A stretch of 64,000 nucleotides of DNA. Origin: Eudorina sp. 2006-703-Eu-15 (lineage: Eukaryota > Chlorophyta > Chlorophyceae > Chlamydomonadales > Volvocaceae). Shown piece by piece: positions 59,616 to 64,000 of this stretch. The DNA lies in contig BDSI01000172.1 of the NCBI GenBank assembly GCA_003117195.1, positions 1 through 64,000 on the forward strand. The letters are read 5' to 3'. The notes beneath the pieces are model-generated. The model saw only the letters and a program-made list of their open reading frames with translations. It was not told the DNA's origin and did no database searches. A program made the translations under genes and the position numbers. How positions within the stretch are numbered: the stretch's first letter is position 1; every line of letters starts with the position of its first letter.

Positions 59616-62078
59616 GGGGCACCGCGCAGAGGACAACGGGGAGCTTGCGTGCGGGTACTGGCGCTGCTGCTGTGTCCGCGGACGAGGATGGCCGCAGCGG
59701 GCAACTGACTTGTCCCCTTGGAGGGATGTACGCAGGTCTGTCAAAGCACTGCGATGATGCACGCAATTTTGTAGAAACACTGGGACGGCGGGGCAGGCGG
59801 CCGTGTTTGCCAGTGTTTGCTATCCAGAATGATGTGATTTTACACGTTGCAAGCCGGGTCCCTGTCCAGCCGCGATTGGCTGCGGTGCCGAGCTGGATAG
59901 CACAGCTGCTCGAGCACAGGGGCGCGTCGGCCTATTTACAGCCTGTTGTACGACACATTGACGTAAAGCGGGTAGTGCGATGGCTTATTCTCAACCATCG
60001 CATGCTTGTCACAACAGCCCGCGCATGTCAGTGTGAATTGGAAGGAAAGTAGGTTGACGTGTAACGGGTGGAGCCTTTGGAGCGGCGCATACAGACTAAT
60101 CTGGAGAGCGTTAGAAGACCCATGGGTGGGGGCTCAGTTTGCCAGCTGTTTCCTGGTCGGATGCGAGCCTGTGCTGCACTGAATGCGAGCGAAGCCGACC
60201 GCATGATGCGTGTCGTGGGTGCCAGTTTTGATGAAGAATGTCGCGCGAACGCCAATATGTCAATCCTTTCTAACCAGCTAAGAGTGTGATGGGCGCTTTG
60301 GGTAGCAGACCTTCCGAGGGGATGATGAAGTGGGGGAGTGCGACGAGCTCGCCGACTGGAGGAGGTAGGTAGAGAGGACACGCTGATGCACTGCAGCGGC
60401 GAGGATTTTTTTATTACCTCGCACAGTGTCGCTGCAATCGAGCGTTGTCGTGGCAGAGGGACCGGGAGGGCGAGGGCCGGTTCTTCTCCTCTTGCTTGAG
60501 CGAGAGAGGAGCGTATGCTAGAGACGGGGACCACCGATTCCGCAGCCGTGATTGACATCAGAGGGTGGAACCGCCGACGACGAGGGAGCGCGGGCGTCGC
60601 TAGGTTGCCCGCTGTGTTCAGGTGCTCGCGGAGAGTGGCACGCTGGCGATGTTGCGCGTTGTGGACATGGAACCTAGGGAGTTCGGATGACGGGGACAGC
60701 GCGCGTTGTCGAGGTCTGTACAGCAGCATTAGAGCAAAGCAAACGATACATGATATTACCATCGGGCTGTGTGGGTCATCGCAGCAGGCGGCTCCGCATG
60801 AGGGCCAGAATCGCGTCATGGGAGGCAGGCGCGTGTCTTCATGATGTCCGGTACCTGTACATGGCTCCCAAACCGCTTGCACCCCAACCCCACCGCGCTG
60901 TTGTCAGCCGCCGCGTCGCACCAGTCACGGGGGCGCGGCCGCCTCTGTGTTAACAATGTACTTTTGAGGGCCGCGCGGGGCCGCAGTGCGCCCGCCCGCT
61001 TACGTAACACTTGTCAGGAAGCCCATCAACTGCAGTCAAAAGGAGCGGGGCACACCAAGACATGACAGGACATGATACGAGAGGGCGACTGCTCGGCAGC
61101 CCCGACCAAGGACGTCTCTCTCAGGTGTACAAGCGACGTCGCCGAACATGCACTGCAGCTCGACAGCCCCCGCCAGGCAACCGGGAGTCAGGATGTGTAT
61201 CCGCCCGGTCCAAGGACGAATCCACGAATGCCATGGGGTAGACGAAAGGCAAGTCCAGACGCACCCATCACGCACGCGCCGTGGGTCGGCGGGGCATGCG
61301 ACCGTGTACGGTATGCGCAAATCAAAGTGCACGACAAAGGCCTGCAAGCAGACAGCTCCGACCCCAACAGCTCCGCGGCACAAACGTTCGGCCACCGGAC
61401 CCAACAAGGAATCAGTGCCACCCATCACGCGAGTACGTGCAGAGTACTTTGGAGAATGCTCCCCCCGGCCCAACAACGAAGCGTGGCGCATGGAACGCAA
61501 ACCCGCCGGGGCGATGTCCTCGAGGACCCCAAAAGTGTCACCCGACTGGTTTGGTGTCCTTCCACCCATCCTCACCCATTACCACACATCAGAAGGTTAC
61601 CAAGGCGTGCATTTATGCCATCAGCCGTACAGCGCACCAGTAGCGGTCATACTACTAACCACCAGTGTCGATGCATTCCGGCAAGCACCCTGGCCCACCC
61701 CATCCCTCAAAAGGTTTCCCTTTTCGTCACGGATACGTCTGTTGCTAATTACACACTGCTGAAACAAGCAACTGCAAAAACCAAGCAAAACACCGTTGGT
61801 CACCAACCAGTGGGTCCACGTAACTCGGGTTTGTTTCTGGGTTTGTTTTTCCTTTCCTTTTCATCCTCCGAACCCCAACACCACCTTTCACAACCATCCT
61901 GCCGCGCACCCACACCAGGATACGTCGTACAGTGCAGCGACACGTCAACCCACAATCTTCCCCACAACGCAACACGCAACCACGTGTGACAACCCACCCA
62001 GCAACGTTTTGACATCCCGCTGGCTGGCTCCCCCCCCCGCCCGTGTTTCTATGAAACAGCATCCACTACGCCTTGCCT
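59616..62078. other. Convergent 3' region between the carrier and MYND gene C
   Basis: TGTAA near 60060 (plus) may end the carrier transcript; a minus-strand TGTAA near 61752 may end gene C. Long open frames on both strands have no domain and look like composition effects. Confidence 0.45.
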
Positions 62079-63746
62079 TCAGCAGCCTCCACCTCCACCT
62101 CCAGCTCCCGGCCCGCCGGACTCCGCCCCCGCCCCCCCGCCGCGGCCGCACTCCGCCTTGTGCCCCGCCCTCCAGTGCGCCACCTGGCACTCCCGGCTGC
62201 AGTACTGCACCCGCCCGCCGCACCGCCCGCAGCTCATCAGCCGCTGTCCCGCCTCGCTGTCCCCCGCCAGGCTCGTGCAGGCCGGGTTGCCGCACGTGGG
62301 CACCACTGCGAGTGCATCCTCCGGCGCGACCAGGACCTTGAGGGCGCAGGGCCACCCTGACCTCATCCGCTCCAGTATGCTGCTCTGTGCCATCACCGCG
62401 CCCTCGCCCTCAGCCGCGGCGTCGGGCCCCCTCCGCGCCCCGACGTCCACGCAGCTGCCCCCTCCCGCCCCTCCTCCTCCGGCGAAAACCCGCTCCACCG
62501 TCGCCCACAGCGCCGCGTCCGGACTCTTGCCACCCGGCCCGATCAGCTGCCGTACACGGTGCAGCCCCCGCGCAAGGTTCCACGGCCCGGGAAGGCCGTA
62601 CAGCCTGGGGCCCCCCTGGAGCAGCTGCGCCGCCCAGGTGCGGCTGTACGGCCCCTTGACGGCCTCCGTGCTGCCCAGCGACGCGACCACCGCGGCCAGC
62701 CGCTCCGGGGCCCACTCGCCCAGTGAGCGCATCGCCTGGGTCCACTGCTTGGCCACGCCGCTGGAGTCCAGGTCCGGGGCGTTGAGCACCTCGAACAGGT
62801 AGGTGGCGAGGTGCATCTGCCCCAGGGTACGCGCCTCGTGGGTCAGCAGGTGGTTCCAAGCGGCGGCGACGGACGGGTCCATCTCGATGGGGGTGTCCCG
62901 CGTCCCGGCGGCGGTGGGCGTAGCCGGCGGTGTAGCAGACGGAGGGCCGCCGCCCCTGGCGGCGCAGGTCGCCGCGGCGCCGGTGCCGCCCGACGTCCGG
63001 GTCACCACCTCCCCCGCGCAGGTCCTTCCCGCCGCCGCCGCAGCGGCGACCACCGCGGTGAGCTCAACAAAAGCGGTCGTGTTGGCAACAACCCAGGCGT
63101 GGGTGAGGATCATCCCGGCGTCGTCTTCCCGCCATGTGGCCTCCGCGAGCCGTACGGCAAGTATGCAGACGTCCGGCAGAAGCCGGGCGGCCACATGGGA
63201 GAGGTTCTGGCCGATGCGGGCGATCATGCGGCGCAGCTCCTCGGCAGTGGCACTGCAATACCTGGCCAGGCCTTCCGTGGTTTCGGAGGCCGCTGAGGTG
63301 CTGCCACCGCCGCCCTCCGTCCCGCCATCCCCAGCGCCCGCGTCGTTGCACGACGCGCCGTCTCCAGCTTCCGGACCGTCTTCGGTGGTCGGGGCGGCGG
63401 CGGCGGCGGCTGCCTCCTCCTTCTCCCGCTGCTGCAGCAACTTGGTGTATTCGTAGATGAGGAGCACACTCCACTCGGGGCCCAGCAGCCCCGTCGCCGC
63501 CGCCAGGGTGGCCGTCGCCTGCCCGCGCGCTTCGCGGCGCCGCGTCAAGGCCCGCTGCAGCGCCGCCGGCCCCCTGGCCTCCGCCTCCGCCGCCTCCACC
63601 TCCGCCGCGGCCATCTCATGGATATCCCGTCGGACCACTTTCGCAATGGTGCTGACCAGCCCCGCCACTTGGGAGGACTGCCCGTAGGCCAGCGCCTGGC
63701 GCCAGGGGAAGGTGTTGGCCTCGATGATGAGGTGCACCAGGAGGCC
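62079..63746 (-). CDS. MYND-finger protein C (5' part beyond right edge)
   Basis: One long last exon from an acceptor at 63747-63748 to the TGA at 62079-62081, about 555 residues visible. Earlier exons lie beyond 63746 and probably off the window. It opens GLLVHLIIEANTFPWRQALA, then a helical region with KLLQQREKEEAAAAAAA. The MYND (62148-62294) reads TCGNPACTSLAGDSEAGQRL, SCGRC, QYCSRECQVAHWRAGHKAEC and is followed by a short Gly-rich tail. Like A and B it has a Cys-x-Asn-Pro-x-Cys first pair and a Gly-x-Ser-Glu-Ala link, so it belongs to the same expanded algal family. The rest of the protein shares no obvious blocks with A or B. The function is unknown. Confidence 0.8.
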   Translation of the reverse strand, partial: GLLVHLIIEANTFPWRQALAYGQSSQVAGLVSTIAKVVRRDIHEMAAAEVEAAEAEARGPAALQRALTRRREARGQATATLAAATGLLGPEWSVLLIYEYTKLLQQREKEEAAAAAAAPTTEDGPEAGDGASCNDAGAGDGGTEGGGGSTSAASETTEGLARYCSATAEELRRMIARIGQNLSHVAARLLPDVCILAVRLAEATWREDDAGMILTHAWVVANTTAFVELTAVVAAAAAAGRTCAGEVVTRTSGGTGAAATCAARGGGPPSATPPATPTAAGTRDTPIEMDPSVAAAWNHLLTHEARTLGQMHLATYLFEVLNAPDLDSSGVAKQWTQAMRSLGEWAPERLAAVVASLGSTEAVKGPYSRTWAAQLLQGGPRLYGLPGPWNLARGLHRVRQLIGPGGKSPDAALWATVERVFAGGGGAGGGSCVDVGARRGPDAAAEGEGAVMAQSSILERMRSGWPCALKVLVAPEDALAVVPTCGNPACTSLAGDSEAGQRLMSCGRCGGRVQYCSRECQVAHWRAGHKAECGRGGGAGAESGGPGAGGGGGGC

Positions 63747-64000
63747 CTGCGGGAGGAAGGAAGAGGAGGGGTTAAACTGAAAAGAGAGTCAAAACCCAGA
63801 ACCGAACCCGGGCACACCCACAAATACTCAGAATAGGGGTGGAGGAACAACACAGGGGGCGACGGGGATTAGGGAACCGCACAGGGGCGACGGGGGTTAT
63901 GAATTGGTGGACGAGATACAGCGCTGCCGCCCGCCGAAAGCACTTGGGTGCCGACACACATCACGACAGGGCAAGAAGGGCGGGCGGGCGGGTCGGCGGG
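63747..64000. other. Probable intron of MYND gene C
   Basis: On the minus strand this precedes the acceptor (CTCCCGCAG) of the visible exon and has no open frame resembling the gene. It reaches the window edge. Confidence 0.5.

Noticed and set aside
60028..61989. Long open frames on both strands (284 and 305 codons)
   Set aside because: No domains, biased composition and mutual overlap. The region is a convergent 3' flank of two real genes.

Overview
This is eukaryotic nuclear DNA, most likely from a volvocine green alga (Chlamydomonadales). The evidence is the intron-dense genes with GT(G/A)AG donors, the GC-rich coding sequence, several proteins with a C-terminal MYND finger, truncated globins, a nuclear plastid-type IF-1, and TGTAA motifs downstream of several stops. 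There are no bacterial-style operons. All protein genes below were assembled by eye from exon pieces whose splice phases agree. Each gene feature spans the whole locus, and its exons are listed in the evidence.

Layout. 1-7050 (AT-richer, full of simple repeats): a minus-strand membrane-protein gene, possibly XK-related, that runs off the left edge. 7.05-15.4 kb: no confident gene; a (CAG/CAA) tract, a LINE-like tail, and two inverted copies of a dispersed repeat, one carrying about 60 AC units. 15.4-19.9 kb: a broken Ty3/gypsy element on the minus strand. A degraded domain resembling a DNMT3-type cytosine-C5 methyltransferase lies between its RNase H and integrase. 20.7-25.0 kb: RPF1 (ribosome biogenesis, nine exons, minus). 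25.6-26.2 kb: a small unknown gene. 26.7-29.2 kb: truncated globin 1, with a large hairpin and an 18-copy minisatellite in its last intron. 32.5-43.2 kb: two tandem MYND-finger paralogues. 45.7 kb: tRNA-Lys(CTT). 47.7-50.3 kb: truncated globin 2, ending in a CaaX box. 53.5-54.0 kb: IF-1. 54.9-59.6 kb: a UCP4-like mitochondrial carrier. 62.1 kb to the right edge: the 3' part of a third MYND gene (minus).

How the genes relate. RPF1, the carrier, IF-1 and the tRNA are housekeeping genes with no obvious functional link to each other. The two globins share a strand about 20 kb apart and differ at the haem-ligand positions and at the C-terminus. The two tandem MYND genes share one phase-1 intron position and differ in their tails. 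The strongest lead for something unusual is the methyltransferase-like domain inside the retrotransposon polyprotein; next are the substituted ligands of globin 1, the prenylation signal of globin 2 and the intronic hairpin.
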